Shown piece by piece: positions 50,194-57,992 of a stretch of 64,000 bases of DNA. The notes beneath the pieces were generated by a model, which was not told the origin of the DNA, made no database searches, and was given only the letters and a program-made list of their open reading frames with translations. Every line of letters starts with the position of its first letter. The stretch's first letter is position 1. Location: contig NZ_BAJY01000012.1 of the NCBI RefSeq assembly GCF_000613945.1, positions 16,353 to 80,352 of the forward strand, read 5' to 3'. Position numbers and translations under genes: made by a program. The stretch is from Prevotella falsenii DSM 22864 = JCM 15124. Its GTDB lineage: Bacteria > Bacteroidota > Bacteroidia > Bacteroidales > Bacteroidaceae.

Positions 50194-50201
50194 CAAATGT
50201 A
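50194..50201 (-). promoter_or_regulatory. Promoter -7 element for the 50153 barrel gene
   Basis: TACATTTG on the minus strand, 40 bases before the ATG. Confidence 0.55.
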
Positions 50202-50278
50202 CAGCTTTTTTATTACATTTCGCTAAAAATGCACTTTTTAAATTCCTCAAAAAGTGCATTTTTCCGCCTCAATACCCA

Positions 50279-51103
50279 TTAGAAACTTCTAAGCCACGCT
50301 TTCAAGTCCATCATCATTTCCTCGTGATAACGGAAACCTATCTTGCTGCCCCAGCCGTGTCCACCACCGGGATACACGTGGAGCGATGCACGAATATCGT
50401 TGCGATAAAGTTCGGTGTAATAGTTTACGCCGTTTGCAGGTGGCACGGTGTCGTCGTCGTCGCTAAGTGCAATAAAGGCGCGCGGTGTAATGCGGGTAAC
50501 ATTCATATCGGCACTATACCTCTTTTGTTCGCTCTTTCCGGGACGTTTGCCCAAGAAATTGTGGTAACTTCCCTCGTGCCCATATCCTTCCATCATAGAA
50601 ATAACGGGATAGAACAAAATTTGGAAGTTGGGCTTTGCCTCGCCTTTCGATATTGTTGCCACCGTAGCAGCCAAGTGTCCGCCTGCCGAAAAGCCCATAA
50701 TGCCCACATTGTCGCGGTTTATCTTCCACGAAGCAGCATTCATACGCGTCAGTTTTATAGCCTGCTCGGCATCGGCAATGGGCACTTCGGGCTTGCCGTG
50801 GGGCAAACGATACTTCAGAACAATGGCAGCAATGCCTTGATTTTGGAAGAACTCGCCCCAATCGTAGCCTTCCGTATCCATAGAAAGCGAACCGTAGCCG
50901 CCGCCGGGACAGATGATAACCGCCCTGCCCGTGGCTTCGCGGTCGATAGGCAAATAGACACGCACCTTGGCTGTGTCCGTATTGTCGCCATTGCTATAAG
51001 GCTGGCGACTGCTATATAGCTTCACTTCAAATCTGCTTTGTGCCGCAGCAAACATTGTTGTGGCTGCTAAGCCGGCTACTAAAAAGAGCTTTTTAAAATT
51101 CAT
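50279..51103 (-). CDS. Exported alpha/beta hydrolase (esterase / acetyl-xylan-esterase-like)
   Basis: 274 residues with a signal peptide (about 1-21, cleavage after AAA). The hydrolase fold shows the oxyanion motif AVIICPGGGYGSLS, nucleophile Ser139 in VGIMGFSAGGHLAA, an acidic loop ALSDDDDTVPPANG and the catalytic His in YPGGGHGWG. This pattern fits the BD-FAE or acetyl-esterase group that removes acyl groups from plant or host polysaccharides; the exact substrate cannot be told. No neighbouring glycoside hydrolases. It has its own TACTTTTG promoter. Confidence 0.85.
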   Translation of the reverse strand: MNFKKLFLVAGLAATTMFAAAQSRFEVKLYSSRQPYSNGDNTDTAKVRVYLPIDREATGRAVIICPGGGYGSLSMDTEGYDWGEFFQNQGIAAIVLKYRLPHGKPEVPIADAEQAIKLTRMNAASWKINRDNVGIMGFSAGGHLAATVATISKGEAKPNFQILFYPVISMMEGYGHEGSYHNFLGKRPGKSEQKRYSADMNVTRITPRAFIALSDDDDTVPPANGVNYYTELYRNDIRASLHVYPGGGHGWGSKIGFRYHEEMMMDLKAWLRSF

Positions 51104-51167
51104 TGTTTTTATTTCTGAAAATTATCCGCCACACTGTAAAAGACGGGCGGAAATCAAGTATTATAGG

Positions 51168-51175
51168 CAAAAGTA
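51168..51175 (-). promoter_or_regulatory. Promoter -7 element for the esterase gene
   Basis: TACTTTTG on the minus strand, 64 bases before the esterase ATG. Divergent from the promoter at 51218. Confidence 0.55.
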
Positions 51176-51217
51176 CTAAAAAACACCGAAATAATTCTGA
51201 ATGTTTAGAGTTTTTAG

Positions 51218-51225
51218 TATATTTG
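51218..51225 (+). promoter_or_regulatory. Promoter -7 element for the Nudix gene
   Basis: TATATTTG on the plus strand, about 90 bases before the Nudix ATG. Confidence 0.5.
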
Positions 51226-51314
51226 CAAACATAGCAGACTATTCAATCTGCGCTTAAACTATTTTTAAAGAATATAGACTTTATATTAACAACTTACTAA
51301 ACAGAGGTAAAGCT

Positions 51315-51839
51315 ATGCACGTATTAGAGAAATTCAAACACTGCCCCGTGTGTGGCAGCAGCAGCTTTGAAGAACAAGACGAGAAAAGCAAACGCTGTAA
51401 ACGCTGTGGCTTTGAATACTACTTAAACCCAAGTGCTGCCGTTGCAGCCTTCGTGTTTAACAGCAAAGGACAATTGCTGACGCTGCGCCGCCGCAAGGCA
51501 CCCGCAAGGGGTACGCTCGACTTGCCGGGAGGCTTTGCCGATATTGGCGAAACCATAGACGAAGCTTTGCTGCGCGAAGTGAAAGAAGAAACCGGACTGA
51601 CGGTTACGGAATTTGAATTTTTCACCACCCTTCCCAACCGATACGAATACAGTGGCTTTGTTGTGCCCACACTCGATTCGTTCTTTATCTGCAAAATCAG
51701 CAATGAGACAGAGTTACAGGCGAACGACGATGCGGAGGAAGCATTGTGGCTCGACCTCGAAGATGTACACACGGAAGAATTTGGACTGCGCTCCATTCGA
51801 CATGCACTATCCACCTTTCTTGAAAAATACAGGAAATAG
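51315..51839 (+). CDS. Zinc-ribbon Nudix hydrolase
   Basis: 174 residues. A four-cysteine zinc ribbon (Cys10, Cys13, Cys28, Cys31 in CPVCGSS and CKRCGF) precedes a Nudix fold. The Nudix box is complete: G73 x5 E79 x7 R87-E88-V-K-E91-E92-x-G94-L95. Members with this ribbon include NAD+/ADP-ribose pyrophosphatases and related housecleaning enzymes, so I infer cleavage of a nucleoside diphosphate linked to another group, in the cytosol. The ATG follows its own promoter; nothing lies downstream on this strand. Confidence 0.9.
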   Translation: MHVLEKFKHCPVCGSSSFEEQDEKSKRCKRCGFEYYLNPSAAVAAFVFNSKGQLLTLRRRKAPARGTLDLPGGFADIGETIDEALLREVKEETGLTVTEFEFFTTLPNRYEYSGFVVPTLDSFFICKISNETELQANDDAEEALWLDLEDVHTEEFGLRSIRHALSTFLEKYRK

Positions 51840-51944
51840 CTGATGCGATGATAAAACAACGCAAGTTCGACGAATTGACCATAGTGCAGAATGTTTTATA
51901 CACCAAAAGGAAGCTAAATGTTAATAACAACTAAAGTATAACCC

Positions 51945-51990
51945 GTGGGGCACAAGTCCTACTTTCGTACCCCACGAAAGTAGGACTTGT
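51945..51990. other. Strong 17-bp hairpin with a competing stem
   Basis: ACAAGTCCTACTTTCGT (51952-51968) pairs perfectly with its inverse at 51974-51990 across a 5-base loop. GTGGGG (51945-51950) can instead pair with CCCCAC (51970-51975), which overlaps the loop. There is no T-run. From 51840 to 52219 I see no gene. Confidence 0.75.
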
Positions 51991-52085
51991 CGTTATCTGT
52001 ATCTACACCACTCGCAGATAGTTAATATTCATTAACCGTTCCCTGTTATTGGCGTACACTTATAAGTCTCAAACTCACGTTAAAA

Positions 52086-52134
52086 CAAAAAAGCCATATC
52101 TTAAACCTTTAACAGGAAAAAGATATGGCTTTTA
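52086..52134 (-). terminator. Hairpin terminator after the 52220 gene
   Basis: Perfect 14-bp stem AAAAGCCATATCTT / AAGATATGGCTTTT with a 17-base loop and six T's on the minus strand, about 85 bases past the stop at 52220. Confidence 0.85.
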
Positions 52135-52219
52135 TATGACCTTGTATTTATACGAACTTAGTAAATTACAAGACTTTTGCTTCTTAAGAACAGGCGGTTC
52201 TGCCCATCATTGCACATTA

Positions 52220-52888
52220 CTACATCAACTTCTTAACGGTCTTTCCGTTAGAGAGCTTGATGATGTTAATGCCTTTGCAAGGCTTTGAAATTTTCTGTCC
52301 TTGAACATTGTAACGCTCAACTTCGGTTACAGTTGCATTGCTGTCCTTAACAGAGGCAACGCCTGTTGGAGTATAAACGAACTTAACTTTAACTGAAGGA
52401 CCTTCTTCTGTCATCTTAGTTTCAGACACACCCTGTGGGTTGTTTTCCATTTCGGCATAACCTGCTGTCAGCGTTGCAATCCAAGTCGTTGGGGAATTGG
52501 CTTCTCCTGTAAGAAACCATTCTGCTTCAATGTCTAAAGACTTACCGGAATTTACAGTCTCTATATCTGACATTACCACAGAAGGCTCTTCAAATGTTCT
52601 ACACTGCCCCACACAACATTGAAAGTTTCCATAAGGCATAGAAGTTAAATCAAGCTTCACTGCGACCGATTTATTCAGAGGGGCTACATTCTTCACAAAC
52701 AAATGAGGTTTCATATAAGTTGTACCAAAGTCATTATCAATTGTAACTTCAGTAACTTCAAAAACAGCACCATCAGCTATTACATTCCCTTTGTCATCAA
52801 CAAACTGGAGTGCAGATTTTGCACTTTGAGCCATTGCACCCATACCCATTGAAAGCAATACAGCTGCTAAAAATAGTATTCTTTTCAT
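52220..52888 (-). CDS. Exported protein with short T9SS-type tail
   Basis: 222 residues, with a signal peptide (1-20, cleavage after AMA). A beta-rich domain (about 25-170) with several strands has CCVGQC near residue 94. The last 40 residues (ERYNVQGQKISKPCKGINII, then KLSNGKTVKKLM) match the short C-terminal tail also seen at the ends of the 55989 and 60599 proteins. The domain resembles the C-terminal sandwich of the larger Omp28-like protein, but I do not recognise a named family. Last gene of the TlpA-DUF6029-Omp28 unit. Confidence 0.75.
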   Translation of the reverse strand: MKRILFLAAVLLSMGMGAMAQSAKSALQFVDDKGNVIADGAVFEVTEVTIDNDFGTTYMKPHLFVKNVAPLNKSVAVKLDLTSMPYGNFQCCVGQCRTFEEPSVVMSDIETVNSGKSLDIEAEWFLTGEANSPTTWIATLTAGYAEMENNPQGVSETKMTEEGPSVKVKFVYTPTGVASVKDSNATVTEVERYNVQGQKISKPCKGINIIKLSNGKTVKKLM

Positions 52889-52923
52889 TATCTTTCCCTT
52901 TCTTATTAATTAAAAAATATTTA

Positions 52924-53691
52924 TTAGCTATTTACATGTTGTTTAATCACCTGTTGCACACCGGAGTCATTGTAAACGAAAGTTACAATGGAAACGTTCT
53001 TCTCGTTCCATGTTGCGTCTAACTGAATAGAGAAGTTGCTCTTTGCTTCAACATTCTCTTGTAAAGCAATATCCGTTCCCCAAGTTCCATTTACAGCAGC
53101 ACGGAATACGTGGTTGTGAACATAATTGGCATCAACATGGTTGCCTTTAAGAAGTTGCTTGGCAACAATACCATCTTCTATTATCCATACTTGCAACTTG
53201 CCATCGAACTTCTCTCGGCTCAACGCATTTACATCGATTGATAATTGACGATTAGCAGCATCGTACTTATTCGTCATAGAAAGCGAAACAGAAGTGGGTT
53301 TCTGAAGCTCACTGTTAATAATACCTGCCCATGCGCTTACTTGTTGCATACGACCGGAACGATTTATAATGGCACTCGGAACACCGTCGCCATTCCAGTG
53401 CTTATAATACTCTTCACCAACTTTTGTTTTTAATGGAGACACTGCCAATGCAGAAGCATGTATGCAAACAGCAATTACCTTGTCTTCTCCATATTCCTTT
53501 TGTATCTGTGCCAATTGCTCGTGCGCCTCCGGACAGTTTATACATCTCTGCCCCGTAAATTCTTCAACAAGTACGGCACGTTTGGCTTCAGAAGATTCTA
53601 CTTCAATATATCTATCGCCTTCATCTACATTTGCACATGAAGAGAAAAATATTGCCACATACGCTATTAGTAATGGAATTATTCTTTTCAT
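52924..53691 (-). CDS. Omp28-related thioredoxin-fold lipoprotein
   Basis: 255 residues. A lipobox ends at Cys19 (FFSSC). The thioredoxin-like domain (about 37-130) carries VLVEEFTGQRCINCPEAHEQ with Cys50-x-x-Cys53 and a later GVPSAIINR cis-proline site. A beta-sandwich follows (about 140-255). This matches the Omp28 family, first known as an outer-membrane protein of Porphyromonas gingivalis. The CXXC suggests redox activity, though the family is often assumed to bind. It starts 18 bases past the DUF6029 gene. Confidence 0.85.
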   Translation of the reverse strand: MKRIIPLLIAYVAIFFSSCANVDEGDRYIEVESSEAKRAVLVEEFTGQRCINCPEAHEQLAQIQKEYGEDKVIAVCIHASALAVSPLKTKVGEEYYKHWNGDGVPSAIINRSGRMQQVSAWAGIINSELQKPTSVSLSMTNKYDAANRQLSIDVNALSREKFDGKLQVWIIEDGIVAKQLLKGNHVDANYVHNHVFRAAVNGTWGTDIALQENVEAKSNFSIQLDATWNEKNVSIVTFVYNDSGVQQVIKQHVNS

Positions 53692-53709
53692 TTTATGTTT
53701 ATGTCTTGT

Positions 53710-55383
53710 TTAGAAATTATAATTGTATGAAACTGTAACACCTCTACTTGCCGGAATATAGCGACATACACCACCGGAGCAGTTGAAGCCTGCACGTGTA
53801 CGACCATAACCTACCTGCAATCTGTGGGCACCGGCATTGAAAGTTACAAATCCTTGATAGTAATGTAACTTACTTTCACCGGAATTGTACATATCGCTTA
53901 CTGTAAACATCCAATGAGGAACAATTGCCAATTCAAGCAAACCGAACCACCAGTTGCCTTGGTCCTCTTTTGTAGAAAGGTATTGCACCTCTCCGCGAAG
54001 GTTCACCTTTGGAGAGAAAGTGTACTTACCGTCTGCAATAAAGATGTCAGAGTGTATCATACCGCCTTCGCCTTCTACCACCGTCTTGTTGTAGAACTGG
54101 TTCATATACATCAAGTTCAACTTGAATGTTTTAGAGATTTTACGCTCAAGCTGTATATTCAAATCTTGATAATAGGTTTGGTCGCCCCACTTAAAGAAGG
54201 CAGAGCCGTAGCCTTTTGAACCTTTTACAGTAGTGTTGTCGATAGAACCTGCAAGGTTAGTGTGCTTGTCAATGGCATGAACGTGTGAGAAATTCACTTT
54301 CACATTCATTCCATAAGGTCCGCCAAGGAAAGTTTTGCGCTTAAACTTGTAGCCTAACTGTGCTTGATATGCCCACTCGCCGTCAGGACGGGTTGCATAA
54401 GGATAGAATGCAGCAAGGGCATAGGTCTGGTCTTGGGTAAATGCCGGCAAGTGGTTGATGTACGAAGATACACCGATGCTGTTTCTGTCGCTCTTGAAAG
54501 CCATATCGTTAGAACGCTTTGCTTGTAAAAGAACACTCATTCCACGCTGTGAATAAGAGGCAGAAAGCATAGCCACATTTCCCTTACGATAGATGTAGCC
54601 GTTTGTGAACGAAGGGTCTTGTGTTTTCTCTGCATACTCGGCAAGTACATTGAAACCGCCTTTTTGCAATTGAATACGAGCGTCCCATGCGTTTACATTC
54701 TGTGGTAGATTTAACTTGTGTGTACGGTCTACCATAATATTGTCTTCCTTGTTGTTCTCGTATTTATTCACAAACGAGCCACCTAACATAATGCGGGTAT
54801 CGCTCTTTTGCAATCCACTAAACCACTCACCAAGGTTTAATTCGAGGTCAGCACCATTTATCCATGAGTCGTTGTGCGCCCAATATCTGCGCTGTTCGCC
54901 GGTTATGGCTTTCAGCACAATACCTTTATAAGGCTTGTAAACAACTCGTGCTCCTAATAAGGAGTTATCTATTCCCAAGCTACGTTCTTCGTAAGTTCGC
55001 AGAATAAAACCTGAACCAAACTGCTCGTAATAGTTTCCTAATGTGATTTCAAGCTTTTCAAACTTTCCTTTCAAATAGAAGTAAGGTACGCCATACCCTT
55101 TATAATCCTTTTCAAAACCCGGCAATGGAAATCTCAAGAATTCAAATCGAGCACCTGCATCTACATTTTTGCTGATGAGATTAAGGTCGAGAAAAGAGTT
55201 GGTTAATACCTTGTCGTTATACTTGGGCGACCCTATCTTAAGGTCTTCCTTTGGGACAAGAATATCGCTCTGAATACTTCCGGTAACAGAGACCTTCCCA
55301 TTATCAGTCTCGCCCTGCTCTTGTGCAGTAGCTTTTGCTGCACCAAGAGCAAGTAGACATAGCAACCAAATACTTTTTTTCAT
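53710..55383 (-). CDS. DUF6029-family outer-membrane protein
   Basis: 557 residues with a signal peptide (1-20, cleavage after ATA). The whole mature part is a large beta-barrel with alternating strands (ITLGNYYEQFGSGFILRTYE, VVYKPYKGIVLKAITGEQRR, GFNVLAEYAEKTQDPS, YNYNF end). It fits the Bacteroidota family DUF6029, which has no known function and often neighbours Omp28 and TlpA genes. GFILRTYEERSLGIDNSLLG is the most characteristic stretch. Start is 12 bases past tlpA-like stop, so translation is probably coupled within the operon. Confidence 0.75.
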   Translation of the reverse strand: MKKSIWLLCLLALGAAKATAQEQGETDNGKVSVTGSIQSDILVPKEDLKIGSPKYNDKVLTNSFLDLNLISKNVDAGARFEFLRFPLPGFEKDYKGYGVPYFYLKGKFEKLEITLGNYYEQFGSGFILRTYEERSLGIDNSLLGARVVYKPYKGIVLKAITGEQRRYWAHNDSWINGADLELNLGEWFSGLQKSDTRIMLGGSFVNKYENNKEDNIMVDRTHKLNLPQNVNAWDARIQLQKGGFNVLAEYAEKTQDPSFTNGYIYRKGNVAMLSASYSQRGMSVLLQAKRSNDMAFKSDRNSIGVSSYINHLPAFTQDQTYALAAFYPYATRPDGEWAYQAQLGYKFKRKTFLGGPYGMNVKVNFSHVHAIDKHTNLAGSIDNTTVKGSKGYGSAFFKWGDQTYYQDLNIQLERKISKTFKLNLMYMNQFYNKTVVEGEGGMIHSDIFIADGKYTFSPKVNLRGEVQYLSTKEDQGNWWFGLLELAIVPHWMFTVSDMYNSGESKLHYYQGFVTFNAGAHRLQVGYGRTRAGFNCSGGVCRYIPASRGVTVSYNYNF

Positions 55384-55395
55384 GACTATTTGCTA

Positions 55396-55884
55396 TTATT
55401 TTACAAGTTCACGAACTTTCTCTATCAACTCGTTTTCGGCTCCTTCCGTATAGCCGTTGTGCTTGTACACAATATTTCCCTTGCCATCGCAAATAAGAAC
55501 ATAAGGAATCATCTGTATACCTAAAGCACGCTTAAACTCACTATTCGGGTCGAGCAATACTTCATATTCCCAGCCATTCTCGTCTACAAGTGGTTTTACC
55601 TTGTTTACATTCTGTGCTTGGTCAATGGAAACAGCAAAGATTTTCACGCCGGTTTCTTCGCGCCATTCATTATATACTTCGCTAATAGCCTTTAGCTCAC
55701 GGTTGCAAGGCTTACACCAAGTTGCAAAAAAATCAATAATGAATGGCTTTCCATTATTTGACAAAGTATCTGTACGTACAGTTTTGCCATTAATGTCTTT
55801 AAGCGTTACCGATGGTAATTGCGCACTAACTGTGCTGATAGCACAGGTAAGTAGTACTAAAAGTGATAAAAAAGTTTTTTTCAT
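55396..55884 (-). CDS. TlpA-like thioredoxin
   Basis: Periplasmic thiol-disulfide protein of 162 residues. Signal peptide 1-21 (cleavage after SAQ or VSA), then the TlpA fold with FIIDFFATWCKPCNRELKAI (active Cys57 and Cys60), VSIDQAQNVNKVKPLVDENG and GIQMIPYVLICDGKGNIVYK with the cis-proline. It is first gene of the unit TlpA - DUF6029 - Omp28 - T9SS-tail protein. It probably serves as reductant or oxidant for exported proteins; its CXXC partners in the same unit are the natural substrates to test. Confidence 0.9.
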   Translation of the reverse strand: MKKTFLSLLVLLTCAISTVSAQLPSVTLKDINGKTVRTDTLSNNGKPFIIDFFATWCKPCNRELKAISEVYNEWREETGVKIFAVSIDQAQNVNKVKPLVDENGWEYEVLLDPNSEFKRALGIQMIPYVLICDGKGNIVYKHNGYTEGAENELIEKVRELVK

Positions 55885-55935
55885 AACATGATGTATTAAT
55901 TGTTAATAAATAAAATGTCTTGCATTCGTTGGAGT

Positions 55936-55983
55936 AAAAAGATATGCGTCCCATCATTTCTGTGGAACAGCATATCTCTTTTT
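55936..55983 (-). terminator. Hairpin terminator after the 55989 gene
   Basis: AAAAAGATATGC pairs with GCATATCT...TTTTT with one bulged base, followed by T's on the minus strand, 5-50 bases past the stop. It separates the Omp28/T9SS gene from the TlpA unit. Confidence 0.75.
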
Positions 55984-55988
55984 AATCG

Positions 55989-57872
55989 TTACTTGACTAT
56001 TTCTTTCAACACCTTGCCATTAGAGAACTTCACTATATTGATTCCCTTCTGTGGTGCTGATATGCGCTGACCTTTGACATTGTAGCGTCCTATTTCCGTT
56101 GCAGGTATGTCTGTCGCTACATTTTCAATAGCATTAGGGTCGTTGGCAAGAGGCTCGCTTATGCAGTTCTGCACAGCCAAGCTCTCAAGATTTGCACCGA
56201 TTTCCTTTACTTTAGGAGCAATAAATGCTACTACTTCCAAATCAACAGGCTTCCAATCATTCTTAACGGCAAAGTCATAAGTCTTTGTAAAGTTATCACC
56301 TTCCCACACAAGATCGGTATCGCCCTTTACATCGGAAACGTATGCACGAAGTACATCTTGGTGTTTGGCTTTCACGAGATTTCCATTTTCATCGCCTTGA
56401 TGCCCATCTACATTATTCTCCGTAACGAGAACAAAGAGTGCATAGTCTTCGAGCAACTCCTTCGCCTTGTTCACACCTGTGCCTGTTACTGTGATTTTAA
56501 TCTTCCTGCTGTCCTTATCGTATTTGTTCACGATGCCAAGTGTTGAGAACACACAAGTATTCTTCTTTGAAAAATTGTAGAAATTATCAATCACCGTTGT
56601 AAGTTCAGGAGAAGGCTCACCGGCAATATTGGGGTTTGCTATAGTTTCCTGTTTATTATAAATGAAAGCAGTTCTATTACAAGCAAAAGAAGGCAATCCG
56701 GTAACATTTGCCATTCGTTTGATAAACTGACTCTCCGGTGCAGCCACATCATCAGGATATGCAGTTTCGTTAAGGTGTACTGCAACCATTACCATATCAG
56801 GCTGTCGTTTCTTGAGTTCTTTAATATTCTGAATACCTCTATAGCAGTTTCTGCAACGTTCGGAAGTGTATTCTTCCACCAAAGTCTTCTGGCGTGCAAC
56901 CACCTCTTTATAATAAAGCACCTTGTGATTGTTCTCAACGCCTTTCACATCTTTAAGTTCCTTTCCGTTTACCTTCTTCAATACCAAGGCAAGATTGTGC
57001 TTACCTGCTGTAGAAATACTCGGCTGAAGTTCACTAATAGTAAACTTCTTGTTAGTTTCGCCTACTGCAACACCTTGGTTCATTGTTATGGTCTTTAGAC
57101 TCTTATTGTCTATCTGAACATCAAGTTCAAAGCTGTTTATCGGTGTTGAGCTTGCATTGCTTAACCAATAATCTACATTAATGGCTTTTCCGACTTCAGT
57201 ATAATTTGGCACTTCTATATGGCTGACCACCATTTCGCTCATAGTTGTTCCGGTAGCAGACTCTACTACCAACTGCAATGGCAATGTCAATGGCTGAGTT
57301 GTAGAACGGTTTACCCATTCGTTCGTTTCACCAAAATACGTATAAAGATTACCTTTATAAGAGTTTACACCATTCTTTCCGATGGTTATTTTACCTTGAT
57401 TACCGGCTACCAAGTTATATCCGATTGCAAATCCTTTGGTTTCTGCTGTTATCTCAATTTCCTTATTTAGCTTAACTTCGTACCAATTATCGCCAATGGA
57501 ACTACCAAGTGTTCCCTCTGCTTTAGCCTCTGTTGCATCGTATATAGTGCTTCCTTCCTTAACAAAAACATCTTTAATACGATTTGCGTCTGCAGAAAGC
57601 ACTCTAACCGATTTAACCTTGCAACCAACGAAAGGTTTCAACATCTCTTGAGAGTAGAAAGAACCTATCATTGTTTCTCCATTGTTAAATGGAGCTGTTC
57701 CGTATCCGCCTGTTTCAAGGTAATCGCTTATTAAACGTTGGTTTGCTTCAATTTGTGGTTTAGCCTTTGCCACCACTCCTGAAAGGACCGGTGTATTCAT
57801 CATCTGTATGTCTTGTGCCACTGCCGACATTGAGGCAGAAGCTATTATTAATGACATAAATAAATGTTTCAT
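55989..57872 (-). CDS. Omp28-like thioredoxin-fold protein with T9SS tail
   Basis: 627 residues with a signal peptide (1-19, cleavage after VAQ or AVA). A beta domain (about 40-205) and a second sandwich (about 210-320) precede a thioredoxin-like domain (about 325-450) with VEEYTSERCRNCYRGIQNIK (Cys340-x-x-Cys343) and LPSFACNRTAFIYN. A third sandwich and the tail IGRYNVKGQRISAPQKGINI then KFSNGKVLKEIVK follow, the short T9SS-type end. It looks like an Omp28 core extended on both sides. It is separated from the TlpA unit by a terminator. Confidence 0.82.
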   Translation of the reverse strand: MKHLFMSLIIASASMSAVAQDIQMMNTPVLSGVVAKAKPQIEANQRLISDYLETGGYGTAPFNNGETMIGSFYSQEMLKPFVGCKVKSVRVLSADANRIKDVFVKEGSTIYDATEAKAEGTLGSSIGDNWYEVKLNKEIEITAETKGFAIGYNLVAGNQGKITIGKNGVNSYKGNLYTYFGETNEWVNRSTTQPLTLPLQLVVESATGTTMSEMVVSHIEVPNYTEVGKAINVDYWLSNASSTPINSFELDVQIDNKSLKTITMNQGVAVGETNKKFTISELQPSISTAGKHNLALVLKKVNGKELKDVKGVENNHKVLYYKEVVARQKTLVEEYTSERCRNCYRGIQNIKELKKRQPDMVMVAVHLNETAYPDDVAAPESQFIKRMANVTGLPSFACNRTAFIYNKQETIANPNIAGEPSPELTTVIDNFYNFSKKNTCVFSTLGIVNKYDKDSRKIKITVTGTGVNKAKELLEDYALFVLVTENNVDGHQGDENGNLVKAKHQDVLRAYVSDVKGDTDLVWEGDNFTKTYDFAVKNDWKPVDLEVVAFIAPKVKEIGANLESLAVQNCISEPLANDPNAIENVATDIPATEIGRYNVKGQRISAPQKGINIVKFSNGKVLKEIVK

Positions 57873-57992
57873 AGTTTATAGTTTCTTTTTTAATTTTATG
57901 CAGTAATAGGCTTTTAAGATTACGCTCGAAAGCCTACACTGCCTTCAATTAGTTATGGTTTATGTATATTAAATTTAGACATTCTTATATTT

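Noticed and set aside
57906..57935. Terminator between the C10 protease and the 55989-57872 gene
   Set aside because: TAGGCTTT/AAAGCCTA forms an 8-bp stem but the loop is long and no T-run follows on the minus strand, so I did not call it.
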